5,750 nucleotides of DNA from a bacterium (GCA_030431355.1 JAUIJG010000340.1:1-5750); one strand, 5' to 3'. Counted from the stretch's first letter, positions 1 to 5,658 are shown. The notes: generated by a model from the sequence alone, not told the origin. Numbers and translations are program-made.

Positions 1-495
1 TTGATGAGAGTTCACAGTGAGTGTTTGACCGGCGATGTCTTCGCCAGTCTGCGCTGCGATTGTGGACCACAGCTGGAAGCGGCCATGGCTCTCATCGCCA
101 AGGAAGGTCGTGGTGTTCTTGTCTATCTCAAGCAGGAAGGTCGTGGAATCGGGCTTCTCAACAAGCTTAAGGCATATTCTCTGCAAGATGGCGGCAAAGA
201 CACGGTGCAGGCAAACGAAGCCCTGGGCTTCAAGCCTGATTTGAGAGACTATGGCGTCGGCGCCCAAATCCTTTGTGACCTGGGACTTTCATCGGTCCGA
301 ATAATCACAAATAATCCCCGTAAAATTGTCGGACTGGAAGGCTATGGTCTCCAGGTGACTGGTCGAGTCTCTCTTCCCCCGGCTTGCAACAGCCACAACA
401 TGGGGTACTTGATCACCAAGAAAGAGAAGATGGGTCATTGGCTTGAAGGTCTGGAGAACATTGACCCCGCTAAAGTTGAAGCTGTTAGAAAGTAA
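1..495 (+). CDS. ribA: GTP cyclohydrolase II, C-terminal part (5' end outside window)
   Basis: GTP cyclohydrolase II opens the imidazole ring of GTP, releasing formate and pyrophosphate, to give 2,5-diamino-6-ribosylamino-4-pyrimidinone 5'-phosphate, the first step on the purine side of riboflavin synthesis. The frame is open from base 1, so the leading TTG is an internal Leu and not a start. Numbering from base 1, the zinc ligands are Cys8, Cys19 and Cys21 in HSECLTGD...RCDCG. The substrate-binding QEGRGIGL follows at 45-52, then Tyr59, then Asp80 and Arg82 in PDLRDYG; these match E. coli RibA Tyr105, Asp126 and Arg128 at a constant offset of 46. TNNPRK lies at 103-108 and EKMGH near the C-terminus. 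About 46 residues of the domain are missing to the left. Whether a DHBP synthase domain (RibB) is fused upstream, making this ribBA, cannot be seen. ribH follows after 14 nt, so the two are surely co-transcribed. Family assignment is near certain. Confidence 0.97.
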   Translation: MMRVHSECLTGDVFASLRCDCGPQLEAAMALIAKEGRGVLVYLKQEGRGIGLLNKLKAYSLQDGGKDTVQANEALGFKPDLRDYGVGAQILCDLGLSSVRIITNNPRKIVGLEGYGLQVTGRVSLPPACNSHNMGYLITKKEKMGHWLEGLENIDPAKVEAVRK

Positions 496-498
496 GAT

Positions 499-502
499 GG
501 AG
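499..502 (+). promoter_or_regulatory. ribosome binding site of ribH
   Basis: GGAG lies 7 nt before the ATG at 510, in the short gap after the ribA stop. An A-rich spacer (AAAAAA) separates it from the start codon. It supports the chosen ribH start and independent ribosome loading within the operon. Confidence 0.7.
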
Positions 503-509
503 CAAAAAA

Positions 510-1013
510 ATGTCAGATGATTCGCCCAATGTAATCGAAGGACGTTTGATAGGAACAGGTCTTAAATTTGCCGTTGTGGTAGCACGCTTCAACGATTTTA
601 TAACCAACCAACTTCTAGATGGTTGTGTGGCTTCTCTCAAAAGACACGGAGTTGAAGCAAAGCATATTGATGTCCTCTGGGTCCCCGGTGCCTTCGAGAT
701 CCCGATGGTGGCAAAACGGGCGGCCGAGTCCTCCAAATACGATGCGATTATCTGTCTTGGAGCGGTGATAAGGGGCTCCACTCCCCACTTTGATCATGTT
801 TGCGCTCAGAACGCCGCCGGTGTTGCAAGCGTCGGTATGGAGACGGGAGTTCCCACCATATATGGTGTGCTAACCACCGACTCCATCGAACAAGCCATTG
901 AAAGAGCCGGTACTAAAGCTGGTAATAAAGGTGCCGACGCAGCCGCCGGCGCAATCGAAATGGTAAATCTGCTCTCTTCGATGAAGCGTATCCAGGAGAC
1001 CGCCGCTAAGTAG
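510..1013 (+). CDS. ribH: 6,7-dimethyl-8-ribityllumazine synthase
   Basis: Lumazine synthase condenses 5-amino-6-ribitylamino-uracil with 3,4-dihydroxy-2-butanone 4-phosphate to form 6,7-dimethyl-8-ribityllumazine, the penultimate step of riboflavin synthesis; members of the family form pentamers or 60-mer capsids in the cytoplasm. The 167-aa product has the family's usual length. Visible motifs are ARFN at 25-28 (Phe27 stacks on the pyrimidine), PGAFEIP at 59-65, [14 protein letters not shown] at 84-97 with catalytic His93, GVLTTD at 119-124, and [11 protein letters not shown] at 131-141 with phosphate-binding Arg132. Phe27, His93, Arg132 and Lys140 match Phe22, His88, Arg127 and Lys135 of the B. 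subtilis enzyme at a constant offset of 5, so all key residues are present. The ATG start has a GGAG 7 nt upstream. It is the last gene of the riboflavin operon in this window and faces a convergent gene. Confidence 0.98.
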   Translation: MSDDSPNVIEGRLIGTGLKFAVVVARFNDFITNQLLDGCVASLKRHGVEAKHIDVLWVPGAFEIPMVAKRAAESSKYDAIICLGAVIRGSTPHFDHVCAQNAAGVASVGMETGVPTIYGVLTTDSIEQAIERAGTKAGNKGADAAAGAIEMVNLLSSMKRIQETAAK

Positions 1014-1028
1014 TCCTGGACTATTTTT
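1008..1028 (+). terminator. probable intrinsic terminator of the riboflavin operon
   Basis: AAGTAGTC (1008-1015) can pair with GACTATTT (1019-1026) around a CTG loop, giving an 8-bp stem with one G-T pair. A run of five T (1024-1028) overlaps the 3' arm and follows the core stem. The hairpin includes the ribH stop codon (1011-1013). It lies in the 19-nt gap before the stop of the convergent gene, where a terminator is expected. The stem is AU-rich and short, so strength is uncertain. The opposite strand lacks a T-run after the stem, so a bidirectional role is doubtful. Confidence 0.5.
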
Positions 1029-1032
1029 CTCT

Positions 1033-1632
1033 TCAGCTTACTCTTCTGAGGTGACTTTTACCTTCTCTCTCTTCTATAGCAAGGGAAGTAGCCGCCTCAA
1101 GACGGGCAAAAAAGTTTGAAATATTTGTCGTCATTACCTCTTTGCCCCGGGGTAAGGTCATCTCTCTGTGCCCGTGGGATTCTAATAGTTGAAACTCCGC
1201 TTCCAGAAATCTTTTGCTCAATGGAGACATTTGTTCTACCACCTTTTGGGTTAATTCCGATTCTATGCTGTTCATCAGGGCTTCCAGTCTGTTTGTAAGA
1301 GGAGCGCTGGGTGCCTTCAGGGTCGACAGCTTTTCTCCCCTCAATACTCTCTCTTTCGCTTCTCTTCTATATTCTTCTACTAAAGTTTGTTCTACTTTCA
1401 TGGCTTCTCTGTCACCATCATCCATGCTTTCGACCAGGTAGTTTTTGAGGCGAATCCTGAGGGCGGTAAGACTCTTGCTGCTTGAAAAGCCGCTTAGAAA
1501 TGCCTGGGGGACTCCTCTAATCTCTATCCTGGGATCAAAGGGAACTCTATCGAAACTGCATCTATGAGCTACCGCTGTTTCCAGCTTTCGCGCAATGGAA
1601 TCTATTTTTTCGGCAAACTTTTGTTCGACCAT
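1033..1632 (-). CDS. hypothetical protein, charged and mostly helical, 199 aa
   Basis: I do not recognise this protein. It is a soluble-looking 199-aa product with no signal peptide or membrane segment. It is rich in Glu, Arg, Lys and Ser, with long stretches that look alpha-helical, for example the region with EEYRREAKERV in the middle and the Glu/Leu-rich C-terminal third. A more hydrophobic, Pro/Gly-containing stretch (DRVPFDPRIEIRGVPQAFLSG) lies near residues 28-48. The frame is open 29 codons further upstream, but ATG at 1632 is chosen because GGGAGGAGG lies directly before it, and the upstream extension would begin inside the end of the preceding gene. It follows the aspartic protease gene by 58 nt on the same strand and is probably in the same transcript, although a weak promoter-like sequence lies in the gap. 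It converges on ribH. Coding status is well supported by the ribosome binding site and length; function is unknown. Confidence 0.75.
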   Translation of the reverse strand: MVEQKFAEKIDSIARKLETAVAHRCSFDRVPFDPRIEIRGVPQAFLSGFSSSKSLTALRIRLKNYLVESMDDGDREAMKVEQTLVEEYRREAKERVLRGEKLSTLKAPSAPLTNRLEALMNSIESELTQKVVEQMSPLSKRFLEAEFQLLESHGHREMTLPRGKEVMTTNISNFFARLEAATSLAIEEREGKSHLRRVS

Positions 1633-1635
1633 ATT

Positions 1636-1645
1636 CCTCCTCCCG
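1636..1645 (-). promoter_or_regulatory. strong ribosome binding site deciding the start at 1632
   Basis: On the - strand CGGGAGGAGG stands just before AATATG, a near-perfect Shine-Dalgarno match about 3-6 nt from the ATG. It decides the 199-aa start over the longer open frame reaching to 1719. Confidence 0.8.
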
Positions 1646-1653
1646 CAATCAAA

Positions 1654-1682
1654 TTTATGCAAGTAGCAGGAGTTCTGGACAA
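1654..1682 (-). promoter_or_regulatory. weak sigma70-like promoter candidate before the 199-aa gene
   Basis: On the - strand TTGTCC (1682-1677) and CATAAA (1659-1654) are separated by 17 nt. Each hexamer matches the consensus at 4 of 6 bases. Spacing and position suit an internal promoter for the downstream gene, but such matches occur often by chance and readthrough from the protease gene is equally likely. Confidence 0.22.
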
Positions 1683-1690
1683 AATAAAGA

Positions 1691-2956
1691 TTAAAAAGTG
1701 AATTTTTGAGGTCCACCATCGAAACGAATCAGGTTGTTTACCGGATCGATGGTGTATTTAAGACCTTTCAAGAAAGTCTGCCCCAATAGAGGATGAGAGA
1801 GATTGCCATGGATGGCCAGGGTGCAGGGAACGTTCTTCTTTACTATCGGTCCCAGTTGCAGGCGTTTCAGGTTGAAATTGTATGCTGCCTTCTTGCCGCC
1901 GATGGCGCTGGCAGCGTCGGTTTTTGTTGCCTGGATTGGTCTATTTATGCCGTATCTGGAAAGGTGGCGGTCGGAGAAAACAACCGAGTGGGCTCCGGTG
2001 TCGAAGACCATTTCGCATTCGCGACCGTTGACCATGGCAGTGACGAAAATATTGTTTCCTTCTCTCCGAAATGGAACTTCATTGATGGAGTTTGAGTTCC
2101 CTTTGTTCGAGTTGCCCTGCACCGAGGAAAGCTGGTGGGGAGGAATTCGATGCAAGGTTATAGTTTTTTCGCTGTCGTCAATTTCACAGGTGAAGTCCTT
2201 GTAGAAATTCTGACCGAGTATGGGTAGCTTGTTGAAAGCGTTGAGACCATATCTGGCTTCGGATTGATCTTGCTGAATTACCAGGGGGACAGTCCTTCTC
2301 AGGTCACCAACTCCTATTTCCGCAAGACCGCTTCTTGTATCCACCTCTCCGCCGGCGCCGCTAATTCTTCCGGTTCTGCTGGTTTTTCCCATCGGTATCT
2401 TTTCACTTTCAAGATAACTCTGACGGCATAGGGTGACGGCTGCTCCCGTATCGAAGAGCATTTTTGTGGACACGTTGTTTATGGTCGCGTTAACAATGAT
2501 GTGGTCACTGTCTTTCCAGTGTTTATAGTGGATGACAAACTTATCTTTCTCCCTGGGCGCGCGCTTAGAAGTTTTGGAAGTTGTCTCCCTTCCGGAAGAT
2601 CCAATCTTCGCAAGTAAGCTTCTTGCCTGGTCTGCAACCCGGGATTGAGGATAGAGGCGTACGACTCGGCGGTAGGCTGAGATTGCTTCTGTCACTTGAT
2701 TTAGCTGATGGTAACAGAGGGCTCGGTAGTAAGCGGAGAGGGTTTTGTTCACACCTGACTTTTCGGCTTTTAAAAATAAAGGCAGGGCTTTTTCGTACTG
2801 TTTGTTTTCATAGAACCCAACAGCATCGGAATAATCAGATGCCGATGCCGGTATCGCTAGAAGATGAATAGCTAGAAGAGAAAAAATAACCGAGAAGGCG
2901 AAAGGTATTATCTCGCCTCTATGCTGGTTTGGTTTGCGTAGACTTGGTTGATTCAA
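1691..2956 (-). CDS. exported TPR protein with two retropepsin-like aspartic protease domains
   Basis: A predicted secreted or periplasmic aspartic peptidase of 421 aa. Residues 1-39 form a signal peptide: basic residues at 7, 8 and 13, a hydrophobic core about 17-36, and ASA before Ser40, with no lipobox. Residues 42-118 hold about two TPR-like helix pairs (AVGFYENKQYEKALPLF, then AYYRALCYHQLNQVTEAISAY). Domain 1 (about 140-270) has LFDTGAAVTL with Asp169, a Gly-rich flap-like ISGAGG and LPILGQNF. An Asn/Ser-rich linker (281-292) follows. Domain 2 (about 293-414) has VFDTGAHSVVF with Asp319 and HPLLGQTFL. The two Asp lie exactly 150 residues apart, which suggests internal duplication. Retropepsins normally pair as homodimers, so here the two lobes could form one active site within a single chain (inference). 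The start is TTG at 2956, overlapping the upstream stop as TTGA, with AGAAGAAG 7 nt upstream; no ATG is available near the N-terminus. The substrate is unknown. Confidence 0.88.
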   Translation of the reverse strand: MNQPSLRKPNQHRGEIIPFAFSVIFSLLAIHLLAIPASASDYSDAVGFYENKQYEKALPLFLKAEKSGVNKTLSAYYRALCYHQLNQVTEAISAYRRVVRLYPQSRVADQARSLLAKIGSSGRETTSKTSKRAPREKDKFVIHYKHWKDSDHIIVNATINNVSTKMLFDTGAAVTLCRQSYLESEKIPMGKTSRTGRISGAGGEVDTRSGLAEIGVGDLRRTVPLVIQQDQSEARYGLNAFNKLPILGQNFYKDFTCEIDDSEKTITLHRIPPHQLSSVQGNSNKGNSNSINEVPFRREGNNIFVTAMVNGRECEMVFDTGAHSVVFSDRHLSRYGINRPIQATKTDAASAIGGKKAAYNFNLKRLQLGPIVKKNVPCTLAIHGNLSHPLLGQTFLKGLKYTIDPVNNLIRFDGGPQKFTF

Positions 2957-4506
2957 ACAAGAACTTCTTCTAACTGATCTTTTGAGAGGGTATTCTCATT
3001 AAACGATTTTTCCAGAAGTCTGACCACTTTTACAATTTTAATGGGATTGCCGACCACTTCCACCTCCCGGAAGAGGAGAGCGCGATGCAAACTGAGCTTC
3101 TTCTCCAGAAGCTTGAGCAGGGTGGACACGCTGAGCTTGAAGCATATTGAAGGAGTCTTACCCTGGTCGACTAACTTCTCTTTTTCGGCCACACTTGAAC
3201 CGTCGCTGTATTTTAAAATCCAGATATCTTCAGATGCTTCTTTGATTTTAAAGCCGATGTCTTTACCCCGGACTATGGCTTTGTCCAGGAAACCATCAGT
3301 GTTGAGCACTGTCGGCAAGAAGTCCTCAAAATATAGCTTGGTCAGTTTTTCTGCGTTGATACCAACTTTGGCTTTCAGTTTTAAATCAGTCTCTTTCTGC
3401 CGTTCAATTTCGGCTTTTTCCGCTTCCAGTTTCTCTTCTTCATGCACCGCGAGAACGGTTCTGAAATAGGCGGTGTCTGCTTTTACCGGCGGAATATGAT
3501 ATTTGCCGGCAGCCTCGAAAAGATTTCTTGTGGAGACCTGGACATTATCTGTCAGCAAAGTAGTCACTGTATTTGGTACTTCTATGTCTTGTTGAAGCGA
3601 AGGAACGACTTCTTTTAGACCCACAGCTTTTGCTAGATGTGAAAGCCACTCTCTATTTAGTCCGGGATTGGTAGGCACCATATTTAGTATTGTGGGTCTG
3701 GTGCTGTTGCCTTCTTTGTCTTTCTCTCTGTCTTCCAGGTAGCGCCAGAATATGTAGACAGCGGTATCCAGGGGCATATACCAGAGAGTGGCATCGGGAG
3801 AATAGTTGAGGTTCAAGTCGCTGCCAGGCTCTTTTTCAGCGAACTCTTTTATGGCCGTGAAGAGGGTATAGAGTCCGTTGTTCTTGATGGATTTGCCATC
3901 ATCAGTGGCTCCACATATCAGTGGCAGTCTGACAAGGCTCCATTCATCTCCTTTTCTTTCAAGGATATCGATGACCTTTGATTCGTACTGCTGGCAAGTA
4001 CTCTCCCAGTTGGATAGTGCTTTGCGGCGCTCTAGATAAAGCTCTTCGGGAACCACCCCATCTTCCTGCACCGAGGCGTAGACAGAAGATACAACTACCA
4101 GGTCTGTTGTATCCGCTTTTGCTTTGAGCAAGGATTCAAGTTCATCTGCAGCCCAGGGGGCTCTTGGTCCTCTTGATTCATCAAAGTTCGGTGGTAGACC
4201 GGCAAAGATAATGGTGTCGTAATTGCATTTCTTCAAAGCTTCGTTCTGGTCGACAAACTTGAATTTGTCAGCGAAAGCCTTTGCTTTGTTGTGACTCTTG
4301 TAGGAGGATTCCAAAAGTCCGCGAGCGGCCGACTTGAGATCCAGGGGCGAGAGTGACAATAAGTTCAAACTAGACTTACAGGCAATGTCGACGTGCCAAC
4401 CTTTTTTGGTCAACCAGGCTGTCAGTGGTCCTGTGAAGCTTGAGACCGGACCCCAGAGCAGGGCTTTTTTTTCTATGTCTGTCATCCCATCAAAACCTAT
4501 TGGCAA
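2953..4506 (-). CDS. SDR/Rossmann-like protein fused to a C-terminal SCP2-like sterol/lipid-carrier domain
   Basis: A 517-aa cytoplasmic protein. Residues about 13-330 resemble an extended short-chain dehydrogenase or NAD-dependent epimerase: beta-strand KALLWG with a glycine-poor dinucleotide loop (19-28), YDTIIFAG at 96-103, VVVSSVY at 137-143, Tyr157 followed by Arg161/Lys162, and VRLPLICG at 192-199. The canonical GxxGxxG and YxxxK motifs are degraded, so enzymatic activity is uncertain. Residues about 353-382 are a Glu/Lys-rich helix, probably coiled coil. Residues about 385-500 look like an SCP2 domain: YSDGSS, then ICFKLSVSTLLKLLEKKLSLHRALLF and a VEVVGNPIKIVKVVRLL strand-helix end. 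Known SDR plus SCP2 fusions include HSDL2 and multifunctional enzyme type 2, which act on lipids. The start is unclear: TTG at 4506 (GGGAGGG 11 nt upstream) or ATG at 4485 (eighth codon). It overlaps the protease gene by 4 nt, so the pair is translationally coupled. Substrate unknown. Confidence 0.8.
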   Translation of the reverse strand: MPIGFDGMTDIEKKALLWGPVSSFTGPLTAWLTKKGWHVDIACKSSLNLLSLSPLDLKSAARGLLESSYKSHNKAKAFADKFKFVDQNEALKKCNYDTIIFAGLPPNFDESRGPRAPWAADELESLLKAKADTTDLVVVSSVYASVQEDGVVPEELYLERRKALSNWESTCQQYESKVIDILERKGDEWSLVRLPLICGATDDGKSIKNNGLYTLFTAIKEFAEKEPGSDLNLNYSPDATLWYMPLDTAVYIFWRYLEDREKDKEGNSTRPTILNMVPTNPGLNREWLSHLAKAVGLKEVVPSLQQDIEVPNTVTTLLTDNVQVSTRNLFEAAGKYHIPPVKADTAYFRTVLAVHEEEKLEAEKAEIERQKETDLKLKAKVGINAEKLTKLYFEDFLPTVLNTDGFLDKAIVRGKDIGFKIKEASEDIWILKYSDGSSVAEKEKLVDQGKTPSICFKLSVSTLLKLLEKKLSLHRALLFREVEVVGNPIKIVKVVRLLEKSFNENTLSKDQLEEVLV

Positions 4507-4516
4507 GTACCAATAG
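4497..4516 (-). promoter_or_regulatory. inverted repeat around the start codon (second TATTGG/CCAATA site)
   Basis: CTATTGG (4497-4503) and CCAATAG (4510-4516) are perfect 7-bp inverted arms around a 6-bp spacer. It may be a second operator for the protein binding at 4556-4569. In RNA it would instead form a hairpin with the TTG start codon of the SDR-SCP2 gene in its loop, directly after the GGGAGGG ribosome binding site (4524-4518), which could affect translation. Confidence 0.5.
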
Positions 4517-4517
4517 T

Positions 4518-4524
4518 CCCTCCC
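4518..4524 (-). promoter_or_regulatory. ribosome binding site, SDR-SCP2 gene
   Basis: GGGAGGG on the - strand is the only strong Shine-Dalgarno match upstream of the SDR-SCP2 gene. It lies 11 nt before TTG 4506, a little far, and 32 nt before ATG 4485. It is better spaced for an out-of-frame TTG at 4513, which opens a seven-codon reading frame ending at 4490. Confidence 0.6.
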
Positions 4525-4546
4525 GTTTTTTATGCCTGGAGCGACA

Positions 4547-4574
4547 ATTATCTTATATTGGCGCCAATAATCAA
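4547..4574 (-). promoter_or_regulatory. sigma70-like promoter of the SDR-SCP2 / protease operon
   Basis: On the - strand TTGATT (4574-4569, 4 of 6 to consensus) and GATAAT (4552-4547, 5 of 6) are 16 nt apart. Transcription would begin near 4540, giving a leader of about 34 nt that carries the GGGAGGG ribosome binding site. A 14-bp palindrome occupies most of the -35/-10 spacer, which is typical of a repressor-controlled promoter. Confidence 0.5.
4556..4569. promoter_or_regulatory. 14-bp perfect palindrome, likely operator
   Basis: TATTGGCGCCAATA is a perfect 14-bp palindrome lying between the predicted -35 and -10 hexamers of the SDR-SCP2 gene. The same TATTGG/CCAATA half-sites recur 56 bp downstream (centre to centre) at 4497-4516. 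This pattern suggests binding by a dimeric transcription factor, probably a repressor. The factor's family cannot be named from the site alone, and no regulator gene is visible in the window. Confidence 0.6.
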
Positions 4575-4603
4575 ATACTGCTGTACGAAATTGATACGAC
4601 CCA

Positions 4604-5353
4604 CTACTTAAGTGGATCGGAAAAATTCATATCGGCCTCCACCACTTCGGTTCCGGCGAATAAGTCTCCGAGCCTTCGCCCGTTGATGGCTGAGTAGGCA
4701 AGGTAGCACTCAAGAGGAATGACAATCAGGACATATGCCATGCAAACCAGTTGGGCAACGTTGGAGATAATCATTCTCAAATCTGGAAGAGGAATGAAGT
4801 TTAGAGCGATCGTTACTGAAAACTGTACTAAGAACGGAATTATGAAGATGATATTGCGCTTTGCCGATTGCAATAGGGTGCAAGGTGCCCCATTTGTCGC
4901 GCTTACCACCCTCAATCCCATGAGATTCTTGCCTACTCCTCTTCCCCTGTAGAGGCGGTCTTTGACCAGGAAATAGGCGACTATGAATATCTCTTTGGTG
5001 ATCAGGCGGTTTAATCCAGGAATGAATTTGGAGAGAACCATGCCTATTAAGCTAGTGAAAACAGTGCATATTAGTGCAATCGAGAACGCAACCAGGATGT
5101 CAAAGACCAGGGCGATGGAGCGTTTCTTCTGGTCTATTTGAGTCTGCCCGGTCTCGTCAATTTCAGGCAGTTGGAATCTAGGGCTCTTAACTTGTCCTTG
5201 ATCCCTTGTCTGTTCAAAGGACTCATCTTGAGCCAGGTCCGGGCTTGCGCCCCGGTCTCTGTTCGACTGGGGACGGATGCGAGGTCTCTTTCTTGTTCCC
5301 TCACGACCTGGTTGTGGCTCATTTGGTTGGCGGCTGCCGAATTGATTTGTCAT
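4604..5353 (-). CDS. RDD-family integral membrane protein
   Basis: A 249-aa membrane protein. Residues 1-75 are polar and probably disordered, rich in Arg, Pro, Gln and Asp. The RDD domain spans about 76-240: KKRSIALVFDILVAF with Arg78 and Asp85 opening the first membrane helix (about 80-108), a hydrophobic stretch at 118-131, the conserved GRGVGKNLMGLRVV at 137-150, helices at about 168-188 and 195-218, and the closing GRRLGDLFAGTEVV at 225-238. Function of RDD proteins is mostly unknown; some have been linked to transport or ion stress. ATG at 5353 is the furthest upstream start, since an in-frame TAA lies four codons before it. Its ribosome binding site is poor (GAAGAAGG, 14 nt away). It is transcribed toward the SDR-SCP2 gene with a 97-nt gap and divergently from the thiolase gene. 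Readthrough into the next operon is possible, since no convincing terminator follows. Confidence 0.88.
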   Translation of the reverse strand: MTNQFGSRQPNEPQPGREGTRKRPRIRPQSNRDRGASPDLAQDESFEQTRDQGQVKSPRFQLPEIDETGQTQIDQKKRSIALVFDILVAFSIALICTVFTSLIGMVLSKFIPGLNRLITKEIFIVAYFLVKDRLYRGRGVGKNLMGLRVVSATNGAPCTLLQSAKRNIIFIIPFLVQFSVTIALNFIPLPDLRMIISNVAQLVCMAYVLIVIPLECYLAYSAINGRRLGDLFAGTEVVEADMNFSDPLK

Positions 5354-5589
5354 GGAGACTGATTAAGCCTTCTTCTCTATCCTTAGGTGTTTTGAGCTTC
5401 TCTTGTCCTGGACTACCCGAAAGTCGGAATCTAATAATTTTATCAACTGAACTTCTTCGACAACTATCAGATTTCTGACCTGTCCATGTCGCTTCTCTTC
5501 TATATTCCATGATCCGGTCCAGTTCAAATCGGAACAAATAGTAAGACCTGAGCGATTATCGGAATTTCCCAGGTAACATTTCTAAATCG

Positions 5590-5635
5590 GTCGCAGATAT
5601 TCGCAGAGATTCTGCAGAGGTTCTGCCGAGATTCT
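5590..5635 (+). repeat. imperfect tandem 10-11-bp repeat array upstream of thiolase
   Basis: Successive units are GTCGCAGATA, TTCGCAGAGA, TTCTGCAGAGG, TTCTGCCGAGA and a final TTCT. The period of 10-11 bp places each unit on the same face of the helix. Within the array GCAGA-N3-TCTGC inverted repeats occur twice (5603-5615 and 5614-5626). It ends 30 bp before the thiolase start, a suitable place for a regulator-binding array. Function is inferred only. Confidence 0.65.
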
Positions 5636-5642
5636 AAAGAAT
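5631..5642. repeat. 12-bp palindrome ATTCTAAAGAAT
   Basis: ATTCT and AGAAT are perfect inverted arms around AA, directly joined to the end of the tandem repeat array and 23 bp before the thiolase start codon. It may be part of the same regulatory site. Confidence 0.4.
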
Positions 5643-5648
5643 AAGGCT

Positions 5649-5658
5649 GGGAGGAAGG
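5649..5658 (+). promoter_or_regulatory. ribosome binding site of the thiolase gene
   Basis: GGGAGGAAGG is a strong purine-rich Shine-Dalgarno region ending 7 nt before the ATG at 5666. It overlaps an 8-bp direct repeat, AAGGCTGG, at 5643-5650 and 5655-5662. Confidence 0.75.

Noticed and set aside
1014..1024. 11-bp match GTCCTGGACTA with 5405-5415 as a repeat family
   Set aside because: Short, not collinear with the other shared 19-mer, and without shared context; most likely chance.
1633..1719. 29-codon N-terminal extension of the 199-aa protein
   Set aside because: It would start inside the end of the protease gene, and the strong GGGAGGAGG directly before ATG 1632 points to the internal start.
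1803..2204. 133-aa + strand open frame opposite the protease gene
   Set aside because: Antisense to the second DTG domain, with low-quality composition and no domain signal.
3041..3469. 142-aa + strand open frame opposite the SDR-SCP2 gene
   Set aside because: Ser/Arg/Leu-rich antisense shadow of a well-supported gene, with no family features.
4598..4618. Hairpin CCACT-ACTTA-AGTGG at the RDD stop codon as a terminator
   Set aside because: The stem is only 5 bp (7 with a mismatch), and no T-run follows on the - strand, so an intrinsic terminator is not supported.
5319..5537. Open frame on the - strand upstream of and overlapping the RDD start (72 aa from TTG, 64 aa from ATG at 5510)
   Set aside because: No good ribosome binding site, no recognisable fold, Arg/Lys-rich composition typical of shadow translation, and it runs 35 nt into the RDD gene. 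Kept only as a possible coupling frame in a finding.
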